Assembly (NCBI GenBank): GCA_963814985.1
Contig: CAWFFV010000007.1
Span: 1 to 64,000 of the forward strand
Source of the DNA: CAWFFV01 sp963814985
Lineage (GTDB): Bacteria > Chloroflexota > Ktedonobacteria > Ktedonobacterales > Ktedonobacteraceae
Length of the DNA stretch: 64,000 bases
Reading direction: 5' to 3'
The translations under genes were made by a program, and so were the position numbers. The notes beneath the pieces are model-generated. The model did no database searches and had not been told where the DNA came from. It saw nothing but the letters and a program-made list of their open reading frames with translations. This document shows, in pieces, positions 8,808-18,615 of this stretch (position 1 is the first letter of the stretch; each line of letters opens with the position of its first letter).

Positions 8808-9134
8808 ATGCAACCAACATGCCCACAATGTTCTTCACCCATTCATGTGATCCCAGGCCATCGACAGCGACGCTATTGCAGTGACCAATGCAAACAAACT
8901 GCTTATCGACGCAGACACGGGAAACAGGCACGTCCCACAAAAAGAGAGAAAGAAATGGTAGAAAAGCTAACAAAACTGGGAAAGATTCAGGAAAGATGGC
9001 CTCACTTTGGCTTTGGAACACAACGTTTGCTTCAAGAGATTCAGCAGAAACACGGAACCATCCTTATGGAAAAAGTGGCAGAACGCATTCAATGGGAGAG
9101 AAATCAAGCTGCTAGCAATCGTAACACACCATAA
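8808..9134 (+). CDS. Small zinc-ribbon protein
   Basis: 108 codons; GAAAGGATGCTCCT precedes the ATG. The N-terminus has CPQCSSPIHVIPGHRQRRYC followed by SDQCKQTAYRRRHGK, i.e. CxxC ... CxxxC in a form typical of a treble-clef or zinc ribbon, followed by a basic stretch suited to nucleic-acid binding. The C-terminal half is helical and charged. Its job is unknown; it precedes the NB-ARC gene in the same direction. Confidence 0.6.
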   Translation: MQPTCPQCSSPIHVIPGHRQRRYCSDQCKQTAYRRRHGKQARPTKREKEMVEKLTKLGKIQERWPHFGFGTQRLLQEIQQKHGTILMEKVAERIQWERNQAASNRNTP

Positions 9135-9200
9135 CGCGCATAACGCCGTTACGATTGTTCTTAGCTGTGGGTTGTTTGTATAGTTTGCTCACAAATTTAT

Positions 9201-11876
9201 ATGGCCACACGCCCGCAACCCGGCGCGTATTTCCGCGTGAAGCTTTGTGCGCTCTTCGGCATCAGTCCACAAGAGTTGTTTGGGGAACGAAGAAGCCAGG
9301 AACAGGAGGCGGAAAGACTCGAAGCTCCCGATATTGCTCAGCTATTTGTTGCAACTGATGGAAGCTTGACAGTGAGTCAGGAGCAGGAAACGCCTCCCAT
9401 CTGGAATGTTCCCTCTCCTCGCAATCCCTTCTTTCTCGGACGTGATGAACTGCTTTCACAGCTTCATACCCAATTCCAAACAGGTTTGGCAATGGCGCTT
9501 TCTCAGCCTCAAGCTGTCAGTGGTTTGGGAGGTATCGGCAAAACTCAGATTGCCATTGAATATGCCTATCGCTACCGAGAGGAGTACCAGATCGTTCTGT
9601 GGGCACAAGCTGAGAGTATCGAAGGATTGAATGCCTCTTATTCCCAATTTGCAACGCAACTCAACCTCCCGGAGAAAGGGGAACAAAAGCAAGAAATCAT
9701 CATTGAAGCGGTGAAACGATGGTTGCAAAACCAGAGCAAGTGGTTGCTCATTCTAGATAATGCCGAAGACCTCACACAACTTCAAGGGTTTTTGCCTCTG
9801 GTGATGGGTGGTCATCTTCTCATCACCACACGTGCGAGTGTCACCGGACAGATTGCTCGACGTGTTGAGGTTGAGACATTTACAGAAGAACAGGGAGCGT
9901 TGTTACTCCTCCGAAGATCTGCAATGATTGCTCCTGATGTCCAGCTCTCTGGGGGAAGAGAACAGGATCAAATGCTTGCACGAGCGATCTCTCGTGAATT
10001 GGGAGGGCTTCCTCTGGCTCTGGATCAAGCAGGTGCCTATCTGGAGCAAACCGGCTACAGCCTTTCAGATTATCAGCAAATCTACCAGCAACACCGGGAA
10101 GCTCTTCTCAGAGAGCGTGGCAAGCTCGTAACCGATTATCCTGACACCATTGCAACCACGTGGTCCCTCTCATTTGCTCGCGTTGAGCAGAAAAGTGCCT
10201 TGGCAGTGGAGGTACTCAGGCTCTGTGCCTACCTCTCAGCTGATGCGATTCCTCTTGAAGTGATGACAGAGGGGATAGAGCCGATGGCAGAGAATCTCTT
10301 TGTGCTAGGACAAGCAATCAAAGTCTTGCGTGAATATTCGCTGGTGAGTCACGATACAGCGAACAGAACGCTTTCCATTCATCGATTAGTTCAGGTCGTC
10401 ATACGTGATGTTCTGTCAACAGAAGAGCAAATGATATGGATGCAGCGTGCCGTACGAAGAGTCGAAGCCAATTTTCTCAATGATCCGGAAAATGTAGCAC
10501 AATGGAATATCTATGAACAGTGGCTCCCTCATGCATTGACGTGTGTAGACTGGATAAAACAAGGGCAGATGACACTATCAGAAGCAGCTCGTCTGCTCAA
10601 CGCAACGGGGGATTATCTTTGTGTGCGTAGTCGCTATCCGGAGGCCGAGCCGTTGTTGATGTGTGCGCTCTCGATTCGTCAACAACTGTTCGGAGATATG
10701 CATCCCGATACAGCCCAAAGTCTGTACAATCTGGCGGTCTTTTATCGATACCGAGGGAAGTTGAAGGAGGCTGAGCCACTGGCGATGCGTGCGCTCTCGA
10801 TTTGCGAACAACTGTTCGGGGATATGCATCCTGATACAGCTCAAAGTTTGCACAATCTGGCGCTCCTCTCTAGGGATCTGGGGAAATACGCCGAGGCTGA
10901 GCCGCTGTTCGCGCGTACGCTCTCAATCCGTGAGCAACTGTTCGGGGACATGCATCTTCATACGGTCGAAAGCCTGGATGACTTGGCGTTACTCTCTCGA
11001 TACCGAGGGAAGTTGAAGGAGGCTGAGCTGTTGTCCACGCGTGCACTCTCAATCAGTGAGCAACTGTTCAGGAAGGCGAACCCCTCTACAGGTGCAAGCC
11101 TGCATAACTTGGCAAACCTCTATATAGCTGCAAGCCTGCATAACTTGGCAAACCTCTATAGGGACCAAGGGAAGTACGCAGAAGCGGAGCCGTTGCTTAC
11201 CCGTGCTCTCTCGATCCATGAACAACTGTTAGGAGATATGCACCACAGTACGGCTACAAGCCTGAACCACTTGGCGACCCTCTATAGGGACTTGGGGAAG
11301 TATACCGAAGCAGAGTCGCTCTACAAGCGTGCCCTCTCGATCCGTGAGCAACTGTTCGGGGACATGCATCTTCATACGGTCGAAAGCCTGAATGGCTTGG
11401 CGTTACTCTCTCGATACCAAGGGAAGTTGAAGGAGGCTGAACTGTTGTCCACGCGTGCGCTTTCAATCCGTGAGCAGATGTTGGGACCACTGCACCCCAC
11501 TGTAGCCCAAAGCCTCAACAATCTGGCGAATTTTTATAGAGACCAGGGGAGGTACACTGAAGCAGAGCCACTGTTCACGCGTGCGCTCTCGATCCGTGAG
11601 CAGATGTTGGGACCACTGCACCCCAATATAGCCCAAATCCTCAACAACCTGGCGAATTTTATAGAGACCAGGGAAGGTACACTGAAGCGGAGCCACTATT
11701 CACACGTGCACTTTCGATCCGTGAGCAGGTGTTGGGACCACTGCACCCCGATACAGCCCAAAGCCTCAACAACTTGGCGAATTTTTATAGAGACCAGGGG
11801 AAGTATACGGAAGCGGAGTCGCTGTTCACGCGTGCGCTTTCGATCCGTGAGCAGATGTTGGGACCACTGCATAACT
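9201..11876 (+). pseudogene. NB-ARC/TPR (NLR-like) STAND protein, truncated and frameshifted
   Basis: Begins with YFRVKLCALFGISPQELFG, the tail of the XRE-type HTH domain that usually opens this family, so the N-terminus is cut. NB-ARC follows: P-loop GLGGIGKT, Walker B WLLILDN, LLITTR and GGLPLALDQAGAYL. From about 10636, ten 42-residue tetratricopeptide repeats follow (EAEPL..RALSIREQ..G..HP). Near 11659 one T is missing from a T run (TTTTA for TTTTTA); after it the true frame continues as two more TPR units to a TAG at 11874-11876. The open frame running on to 12059 is an out-of-frame artefact. Such proteins are signal-responsive ATPases; some act in defence or regulation, which cannot be told here. 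Confidence 0.8.
10636..11876 (+). repeat. Tandem 126-bp coding repeat (TPR units)
   Basis: About ten units of 126 bp with high DNA-level identity between non-adjacent units, for example around 10915-11040 and 11335-11460. At 11094-11160 a roughly 36-bp block (GCAAGCCTGCATAACTTGGC) is duplicated in tandem, adding twelve residues inside one TPR. The pattern suggests recent amplification and gene conversion. Confidence 0.85.
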
Positions 11877-12198
11877 AGAGCTGGAGGCAGATATTATGGA
11901 TTGAGGATGTTGTGCAACGTGTATGACTTTGTCACATCGTCAGTCAGATTGTTTCCTTCCATCGTGGCCGAACTCAAGCAGAAAAATGCCCATTGCATGC
12001 TCGTTTTCCTCTCGCTCTTCTGTTCACGATGGAGCTACCTTGTCCGACAGACGATGTGAGTGATGAATACACGTTGCACAACATCCTCATACACCCCGAT
12101 CTCCCTACCTTGCTCCAGTGCCTGGGCTTTCTGCTTCAGGTGGTCTGGAGCTGACGGCAACAATTCCCGAAACGATGGGCTATACTGCATCGATATAT
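11877..12198. other. Repeat-rich stretch and 5' part of CRISPR-like leader
   Basis: No gene. Holds a GATGTTGTGCAACGTG repeat at 11905, a copy of the TTGCACAACATCCTC...CTCCCTACCTTGCTCC repeat at 12066-12175 and, at 12181-12198, the first 18 bases of the leader-like sequence that continues at 12989 after the intron. Confidence 0.6.
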
Positions 12199-12988
12199 GT
12201 GCGACACGAAGTCGCATGCGGTGAGTGAAGAGAGAAACTTCCGGTCTTGTGTCCAGGACTGTCCTTGCTCCTTCTCTGCGTCATTGGTAACAGTGGGGTG
12301 GAAAGCGAAGGAGAATGTCTAAGGAAACTTCCAGCCAAAGGAGGTAACCGGGCTAGAGGAAAACTGGAAGGATGAATGCAAATGAACTTTTGATGAGGCC
12401 GCGTGAATGCAGGTCATCGAAACGGCTGTGACGATGATGATGGAGGAAATGTGAACTGAGAGCGTATAGATCTCAGTTGCGGACACCACCCTCCCGCGGT
12501 AGAGAAAGCATCCTCCCCAGTTGCGTCCCACACATGTGGAACGTGGTAATCCCAATGAGGTCTCAGGAGGAACTGACTCTCTGAGTAAGCTGACTGCAAA
12601 GAAAGCTGAATTCCTCAGTGGGGACAGGAAGGATCAAGAAGCGAATGCTGCTCGCCGAAAGGCAACAGGAATCCATAACTGAGCAGATAGGACCGGACAA
12701 TCGGAGAGACCCACGCTGAAAGGCGGCTGACGTGATCCTGGTGCATCACCCAAAGAACGATGTGACGATTACTCATCAAGGGAAAAGTTAGATGCAAGGA
12801 CACTCCTTAGCAAACGGAACCGAGAAGCAGACCGACTGGAATGCCGTCAATTGGCACAAAACCAACCGGACTGTTCGTCATCTGAGACATCGCATCTTTC
12901 GGGCGATGCGCTTGAGCCGGATGTCTTGAGAGGGACAAGTCCGGTTCTGAGGGGGCCGAGGAACAGCAATGTTCTTCGGCTACCCGAC
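12199..12988 (+). mobile_element. Group II intron with internally deleted RT gene
   Basis: Starts GTGCGAC and ends TACCCGAC. Bases 12199-12890 match the 5' part of the intron at 26188-28634 (reversed), and domains V and VI follow (GAGCCGGATGTC...GAGA...GACAAGTCCGGTTC, then a D6 with bulged A). The RT ORF is reduced to its first 40 codons and joined to a point just before domain V, so about 1.65 kb is missing. Flanks TGCATCGATATAT and CACCTCAAACACG join to give the leader seen uninterrupted at 45831-45905. Confidence 0.85.
12792..12929 (+). pseudogene. N-terminal remnant of group II intron reverse transcriptase
   Basis: 45 codons reading MQGHSLANGTEKQTDW, then NRTVRHLRHRIFRA, the usual N-terminal helix of group II intron RTs; it then runs into the domain V sequence and stops. 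It is homologous to residues 1-45 of the RT at 26270-28044. It cannot be active. Confidence 0.8.
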
Positions 12989-13858
12989 CACCTCAAACAC
13001 GCTCCAACTCAACCCATGTGTTATACTGCTCTAGGAATTAGTTCCGACCCTCCCGCGAGGAATTGTGCGCCATGTCACGCATAACAGTATCCCTGGCACA
13101 GCCAGGAGGAATTAGGAGAAACATTCCTGGGTCATCCAATCTACCTTAAACCGAAAGGTGAGGGGGAAAGCAGCATATTGGAAAAGCCATCAAGAACTGA
13201 CAGACGATAGAGTTCAAGGATGGCAAGACCCGTGTGGTATGAGTAAAGCTAAACTGCCTGAAGCTCAATTGACAGTGGTTGAACGCGGGACCTATGGGAA
13301 AGCGTCTGAGGCCCATACCCTTCTCTGCAATGGTTTTCAATTCCGACCAATGCAATCTCCTGAGAAGCGGGGCGATGGCTAATGAAGTCATTCAAGCCAA
13401 TGAGTGAGCACTCTAACCTGCACTAGTACGTACTGTTGTGACGGAACATGGGATCACCTAATCCGCGAGAGCGGCATGGTGACAGAGCCTGGGTAGTAAT
13501 CAGAGAATGGGAAAGCCATTTACAGGGTGAAGCCAGGCAGGGCTTGTAGCCAAGGTGAGGGAGGTACGCGAAATGCGGAGAGCCAAAACTCATGCAATGG
13601 CTAGCTCTCAAAAGAGAGAAACGAGCCTGGAGAGCCGGATACCTGGAAACTCGTCAGTCCGGTTCGGGAAAGGGTAGTTGGAAACGTGCCAACGTCTAGA
13701 GTACGGGAACGGAGAGTGTCGTTGCAATCGCTCTCGCCAGCCCTTTTAGAGACGAGGTAACGCGCTAGCTACCTATTTCATGAAACGTGCAGGACAGGAC
13801 CACAGAGGTCGCACTGATCAAAGGCTAAATAAGCCTTCCGCTCTCGTCCGAGATTCGA
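12989..13858 (+). CRISPR. CRISPR-like leader, repeat and spacer interrupted by introns
   Basis: Leader: 12181-12198 plus 12989-13033. Repeat 1: 13034-13064 (begins GGAATTAGTTCCGACC, ends GCGAGGAATT) plus GAAAC at 13782-13786 after the intron, 36 bases in all. Spacer: 13787-13822 (36 bases). A degenerate repeat 2 at 13823-13858 begins GGCTAAAT, as do the repeats of the array at 36673-36930 read on the minus strand. Only one or two units remain and no cas genes are nearby, so this is a relic or a minimal array. Confidence 0.6.
13065..13781 (+). mobile_element. ORF-less group II intron (copy 2) inside a CRISPR repeat
   Basis: Begins GTGCGCC and ends CTACCTATTTCAT. Domain V is at about 13627-13665: GAGCCGGATACCTGGAAACT and then CGTCAGTCCGGTTCGGG. 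The longest frames inside are short and lack RT motifs. The 5' exon ends GCGAGGAATT and the 3' exon begins GAAAC; joined they recreate the repeat end GAGGAATTGAAAC seen uninterrupted in the array at 36673-36930. Confidence 0.8.
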
Positions 13859-14600
13859 GTGCGCCGCATCACGCGGCTTGGTATCGCCCATACAGTGGGC
13901 TAGAACACGAAGGAAAGTTCTAGGGTCAACTCCTAACCTGATGCCGAAAGGCAAAGGGGACAGCAGCATGGATGTAAAGCGGTAAACAGGCGAAAACGCT
14001 GTAGCCAAGGCAGGTACCGCAAGACCCGTATGATATGGTAAAAGCTTGATTGCCTGAACCCAAGTCTCCAGTGGTGCAATCGGACCACCTACCGGAAAGA
14101 GCGTTTGAGACGGTACCGGCCTCTCCTCCTGATTTTTCAATCGTCAGGAGGAACCTTCGGAGGTCTGGACGATGGACAATGAGTCTATTGAAGGGGACGA
14201 ACGGGGTACCTACGTCATACTAGAACGTACCAAGCCGACGGAATGCGGGATCGCCTAAACGTCGAGAGGCGCATGGCGACAGAGCTTTCGTACTACTCGT
14301 GGGAGTGATGACCCACCATGGAGTGCAGGAAAACTGCATACAAGGGGAAGGGAAGCAGGAGGAACATCTCTGAACTGCGTGGAGTTGGGAGGCCGTGAAA
14401 TGCGTAAGTCCTTTCCTTATTCTCAAAGCTATGAGATGCTTCTCTGGAGAGCCGGATACTTGGAAAGCTTGTCAGTCCGGTTCGGGAAAGGGGAGTTGGA
14501 AACGTGTTGACGACCAGAGTACGGGAACGGGGACTGTCCGTTTCAATCACTCTCGCCAGCCCTTTTGGAAACGAGATAACGCGCCAGCTTCCTATTTCAT
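13859..14600 (+). mobile_element. ORF-less group II intron (copy 3)
   Basis: Begins GTGCGCC, domain V at about 14449-14487 (GAGCCGGATACTTGGAAAGC), ends CCTATTTCAT, the same terminus as copy 2. It lies 72 bases after the end of copy 2, immediately after the degenerate repeat 13823-13858. It is clearly related to copy 2 but not identical, so the pair is not a recent tandem duplication. No ORF is encoded. Confidence 0.75.
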
Positions 14601-14732
14601 AATCCGATCAGCAAACCGGGAATGTTTTTGCCGCAGATGGCCTAAGAGGCTTCTTTGGACACTTGACCTATCTCGCTTTCTCATTGTAAAATTCGGGCAG
14701 ATATGCGCAGGCGCGAGAAAGGAAACAGGATA

Positions 14733-15104
14733 ATGGCACAGCAGAATATCGAGGAACGGCTGGCTAGCCTAGAAAAAGATGCGGCACGTCTAGCCAGCCT
14801 GGAAAAAGAAGTGAGGGAACTCAAGCAAGAATTGGCCAAACGGCGCACGCTGGAAGGGCTGCGCACTGATGTCCAGGAACTTCAGGTGCGCTATGGAGCG
14901 CATGAGGAATACGTGACAGAGCGCCTGAACGATTTTGAGGCTCATATCACAACGCGCATGGATGTCCTGGAGCAAAATCTTACAACAAGCCAGCAAGCGC
15001 TGACGAACACAGTTCAGGGACTACAAGCTAGCCAGATGACACTTCAGGCAGGACAAGAGCAAATTCTAGCCATCCTGACCGGCAGGGCCAAGACAAACGA
15101 CTAA
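14733..15104 (+). CDS. Small coiled-coil protein
   Basis: 123 codons from MAQQNIEERLASLEKD. The ATG at 14733 has GAAAGGA upstream and is preferred over an earlier in-frame ATG at 14703. Residues 8-40 and 65-110 show heptad repeats (LASLEKEVRELKQELAK) interrupted by a short linker; there is no signal peptide or membrane segment. A homo-oligomeric rod is likely; the function is unknown. It begins about 130 bases after the intron at 13859-14600. Confidence 0.6.
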   Translation: MAQQNIEERLASLEKDAARLASLEKEVRELKQELAKRRTLEGLRTDVQELQVRYGAHEEYVTERLNDFEAHITTRMDVLEQNLTTSQQALTNTVQGLQASQMTLQAGQEQILAILTGRAKTND

Positions 15105-15231
15105 ATGTCGTCAACGTTTCCTCGATAGCTGATTTCAGCTCATATCTCCCTGTTATCCCCTCGCGCAAAATTTTGGCATGGAGTGAGTCTATAATAATGA
15201 GGAGATAAGAGACACTCTTTTCGTTGTGAGG

Positions 15232-16050
15232 GGGTAGTGGGTCATACCTGGAGGGCACTCCTTTCCAGATTGTAGCGGTGAAGAAACAGATCCAAACAAA
15301 CAATGTGCATAATCTCAGATTTGGAGAAAGAGAGAGTTTTTCGAACAAAACGGCCAAGACGTTGTCGGAGCGTACAATTCCATCGCTCGACATGCGCTGT
15401 TTCACCTGTTTCCTTGCCTACTTGGGTAAGTTGCTCTTCTGGAATTATTGCCTGATAAGCACCCAAAAAATCTGAAAAACAATGCCCAGATCGATAGACA
15501 TCTGGAATATTATTCCAAAGGATAATGCATGTATTTTTGCTTCTATCGCCAATTGCTCGTGCAATCACTTGTCGTGTTTTACGGCAAAGGGCAGTCCAGA
15601 TCCACGACATATTCACCTTTTTAAAGACAAATGACCATAATTCATCTAATTCCATTGTTGTCGCATCTGGGTCATCTGGGTCTGGTGCAATCAGCGTTTC
15701 CTGCAAAGGTGGCAGGAGAGCTGCTTTTTTTTAACCAATCTTTCACTGTATTCCGTGATACGCCAAACGTCCTCGTTAGCCCTCGTAAGCTGCTTCGCTC
15801 TTGATATGATTTTATAATCTCTTCACGGCGTTCCTCTGTATAACCATTTGTTGCAGGATTCTCACGGCTTTGCTTCTTACATGATTTACAGAGATATCTT
15901 TGCTTCCCATTCGATGCATGACCGTTACGCACTATATCATCGCTACCACAGTGCTGGCAGTAAATAGTGACTGTTACCATGATGTTCCTCCTTTTTGGGG
16001 CAACACTACTTTCATTTTACCACACGTCATCCAGGTATGACCCACTACCC
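15232..16050 (-). mobile_element. IS1-family insertion sequence
   Basis: 819 bp bounded by terminal inverted repeats GGGTAGTGGGTCATACCTGG (15232) and its complement ending at 16050. It carries the two overlapping frames typical of IS1. I could not see a convincing target duplication in the flanks. Confidence 0.85.
15242..15980 (-). CDS. IS1-family transposase (InsA/InsB' with frameshift)
   Basis: Upstream frame 15980-15672 encodes an InsA-like zinc-finger/HTH protein: YCQHCGSDDIVRNGH, LCKSCKKQSRENPATNGYTE, and an HTH with GVSRNTVKDWLKK. Downstream frame 15706-15242 encodes InsB-like DDE catalytic parts: ELDELWSFVFKK, SDFLGAYQAIIPEEQ and a VERWNCTLRQRLGR box. The two meet at an A-run (TTAAAAAAAGC on the coding strand near 15727), which fits the programmed -1 frameshift that makes InsAB' in IS1. 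Both halves look intact. Confidence 0.8.
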
Positions 16051-16136
16051 ATTGGAGTTCACGATTCCCGCCGTCGGGTATTTCTTCTTTCGTGTTCTTG
16101 CAGACCTGTCTTTCTCACCAACAAAGGAGGGCCACA

Positions 16137-16742
16137 ATGCCAGTCTTCACGTCATCATCAGAGCATCTGATTCCCAAGAGTCAGCTTCGTCATCGTCCTA
16201 TCGCTCCAAGCGCCAAACCCGAGCAACCGCCATGCATCTTGCGGGCCTCGCGCACGCAAACCCACCAACCCCTCTCGACCATGGACGCTCCAGTTGATGT
16301 TCCCGCCTGGCTCTCATTGCCCAAGCCATCCTCATCATCCTGGTGGCAGCACAACCCGCTCGTGAAGATCGTACTGGGAATGCTCCTCACAGCAACGCTC
16401 ATCCTGCTGGGTCAGCTCGCCACAAACTGGATCATGAGAGCGGTGAACGACCTGCGCTATGGGTATCCACGCACCTCTGAGAGGAAAACACGAGTGAAAT
16501 ACACGTCATGCACAAAAAAGAGGCTGCAATCACCCCTTCCTTTCCCAGTTGTGCCACCTGCTCAAGATGTCGCAGGAACCTCTGAGATCATCGTCAAGCA
16601 TCGCTCGGCAGGCTTGGCCCTCCTGCTTCAAGACGGCCTTCTTCTCCTGAGACGCTCATGTCGGGTGACACCACCCAGGATGAAAAGGTACAATAGGAGT
16701 GGATGCTCCGACACAGAGATCGCTCGCAACTTGTGCCTCTGA
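16137..16742 (+). pseudogene. Truncated membrane protein
   Basis: AAAGGAGGGCCACA precedes the ATG at 16137. A Pro/Ser-rich N-terminus leads to WWQHNPLVKIVLGMLLTA and TLILLGQLATNWIMRA, one membrane helix, then NDLRYGYPRTSE. I recall a family in related genomes with the same NPL..LGML...YGYPRT order followed by a long soluble domain; here that domain is missing, and after about 16480 the frame is low-quality sequence that probably belongs to the IS110 element's left end. Likely broken by that insertion. Confidence 0.5.
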
Positions 16743-16907
16743 GCCAGACCACGAGACCGATCCGGGTGGGTACAGGAACCACCCATTGTTGCGCTGGAGA
16801 GAAGACGCTTTTCGCCGGCAGCACGTAGAAGAGATTCTTTGTTTCTCCCCATCCAAGCCGAAGCATCCTTTTCCAGGAAGGAAGAAGAGTACAGGGAGCG
16901 ACTATCG
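16650..16907 (+). ncRNA. Candidate IS110 bridge RNA region
   Basis: Members of the IS110 group carry a guide (bridge) RNA in the non-coding sequence upstream of the transposase. This 5' region is long while the 3' region is short, which is the IS110 rather than IS1111 arrangement. Complementary pieces such as GGTTCC..GGAACC near 16770-16790 are visible, but I have not folded the sequence. Placement is inferred from family knowledge. Confidence 0.35.
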
Positions 16908-18254
16908 ATGGAGATTCTTTACACCAACTGTGCAGGATTGGACGTACATAAGAAGACCGTCAAGGTTTGTTTGTTGACACAGGTGCCCAACGGTCAGCTT
17001 CACAAAGAATTTCGGACCTATTTTACCACCACGGAGGAGTTGCTGAAGCTCGGTGATTGGCTCAAAGAACAAGGATGTACGCATGTGGCCTTCGAGGCAA
17101 CTGGTGTGTACTGGAGACCAGTCTTCAACCTGCTGGAAGGCAGTTTTGAACTGCTCGTGGTCAATGCTCAGCATATCAAAGCTGTGCCCGGACGTAAGAC
17201 GGATGTCAAAGATGCAGAGTGGATCGCCGATCTGTTGCAACATGGCCTGCTCAAAGCCAGTTTCATTCCCTCCAGCCCTCAACGAGAATTGCGAGACTTG
17301 ACACGCTATCGGGTCCGATTGACGCAGGAGAAGGCGAGAGAGGTAAATCGCATTCAGAAAACCCTGGAAGATACGAATCTGAAATTGGGCGATGTGGTCA
17401 GCGATATTATGGGGAAAGCCTCTCGCATGATCCTGCAGGCGATCGCCGATGGGGAAACCGATCCTGGTCGGTTAGCAGCCTTGGCAGTGGGTCGGGTTCG
17501 TGCGGATCAAGGGCAATTAGAAGCGGCATTGCAAGGCAATGTCACTGATCATCACCGTTTTCTGCTGTCCGAACATTTAACACAAATTCGTCATCTGGAG
17601 CAAGCGATCGAGCGAGTCACCGCAGAAATTACACGACGTTTTACTCCTCCTTCTCCGCCAGAAGAGACGACCTCTTCTCAGAAGGAGAACGAAGCAACTC
17701 CAGAAACTTCAGCTTCACAACAGGAGTCTGCATCCCCTCCACAACCCCCTTTAAGTTGGGCCGAAGCGGTTGTCTTGCTCTGTAGCATTCCAGGCATTGG
17801 CGAGCGTGCTGCCATTGGGATCTTAGCCGAAATCGGGATTCACATGCAGCAGTTCCCGTCGGCAGCGCACCTGGCCTCGTGGGCCGGTGTCTGCCCGGGC
17901 AATCATCAAAGTGCTGGCAAACGCATGAGTGGGAAAACACGCAAAGGCAATTCCTGGTTACGATGCCTCTTAGTTCAAGCCGCTCATTCAGCATCTCACC
18001 AGAAGCAGTGTTATCTTGCTGAACAACATCGTCGCATTGCCAAACGACGAGGATCGAAACGAGCAGCGATAGCCGTTGCTCACAGTATTCTGGTGATTAT
18101 CTATCACCTCCTTAGTAACCAGACGACCTATCAGGAGAAAGGGGAAACCTTCTTTGAGGAACAGGAGCGTCAAGGAGCTGAGAAACGGCTGGTTCGCCAA
18201 CTTTCCCGCTTAGGCTATCATGTTGAGCTTCAGCCGGTCGTTCTCGCCGGGTAA
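16908..18254 (+). CDS. IS110-family transposase
   Basis: 448 codons from MEILYTNCAGLDVHKKTV; the ATG at 16908 follows GGGAGCG, and the upstream 23 residues of the longer frame are unlike the family. The RuvC-like DEDD domain shows GLDVHKK (first Asp), FEATGVYW (Glu) and GRKTDVKDAEWIADLL (Asp pair). A coiled linker and an unusual Glu/Pro/Ser insert (about residues 245-285) precede the Tnp_20 domain: CSIPGIGERAAIGILAEIG and SWAGVCPGNHQSAGKR with the catalytic serine. Looks intact. The enzyme moves the element by RNA-guided recombination through a circular form. Confidence 0.9.
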   Translation: MEILYTNCAGLDVHKKTVKVCLLTQVPNGQLHKEFRTYFTTTEELLKLGDWLKEQGCTHVAFEATGVYWRPVFNLLEGSFELLVVNAQHIKAVPGRKTDVKDAEWIADLLQHGLLKASFIPSSPQRELRDLTRYRVRLTQEKAREVNRIQKTLEDTNLKLGDVVSDIMGKASRMILQAIADGETDPGRLAALAVGRVRADQGQLEAALQGNVTDHHRFLLSEHLTQIRHLEQAIERVTAEITRRFTPPSPPEETTSSQKENEATPETSASQQESASPPQPPLSWAEAVVLLCSIPGIGERAAIGILAEIGIHMQQFPSAAHLASWAGVCPGNHQSAGKRMSGKTRKGNSWLRCLLVQAAHSASHQKQCYLAEQHRRIAKRRGSKRAAIAVAHSILVIIYHLLSNQTTYQEKGETFFEEQERQGAEKRLVRQLSRLGYHVELQPVVLAG

Positions 18255-18308
18255 TCTCTTGCCCAGGAGGCCGTTGCTGGGGGACTTTTTCAGAAGAGAT
18301 GATACGAT

Positions 18309-18426
18309 ATGGGTTCCTCTCATACACGAGGAATACAGAAGAAAAGGGGATCTCAATGATTCAAAGGCGACTCTCCCTGCCCGTTTTGCTATTCGCCAAC
18401 GGAGTCTCTATAGTCTCCTCACAACT
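18309..18426 (+). repeat. Right half of MITE family 1
   Basis: From TTCCTCTCATACACGAGG to CGGAGTCTCTATAGTC...ACAACT it matches the right half of the 219-bp elements at 47538-47756 and 50323-50541. The left half is absent; the IS110 element abuts it. Confidence 0.75.
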
Positions 18427-18615
18427 AATAAAAGCATGCCCATTTTGCACTCAGGGCCAGGATCACAGCACAACAAAAAACCACCCATCACACAATGAGT
18501 GGTTCTCTTCCTCAATCCCGCCATTCCCCAAATTGGACATCAGCCATTTCTTTCGCAAATTTATGCTCGTCATCTGTGAGGATATTTGGCTGGATGATTG
18601 GATCATTCTCAAGAA

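Larger units (their letters stand above)
16500..18308 (+). mobile_element. IS110-family insertion sequence (limits approximate)
   Basis: Contains the IS110 transposase, a long non-coding left side (about 16500-16907) and a short right side (18255-18308). The right limit is where the MITE-derived sequence begins at 18309. IS110 elements lack clear inverted repeats, so the left limit is only where the homology of the disrupted membrane-protein gene seems to end. Confidence 0.6.

Noticed and set aside
11877..12059. C-terminal extension of the NB-ARC/TPR frame
   Set aside because: Out of frame after the missing T near 11659; the real frame stops at 11876.
13146..14550. Several 60-120 codon frames on both strands
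   Set aside because: All lie within group II introns 13065-13781 and 13859-14600 and show no RT or other motif.
15242..15706. InsB-like frame as a separate broken gene
   Set aside because: The A-run overlap with the InsA-like frame is the programmed frameshift arrangement of IS1, so it is treated as one intact gene.
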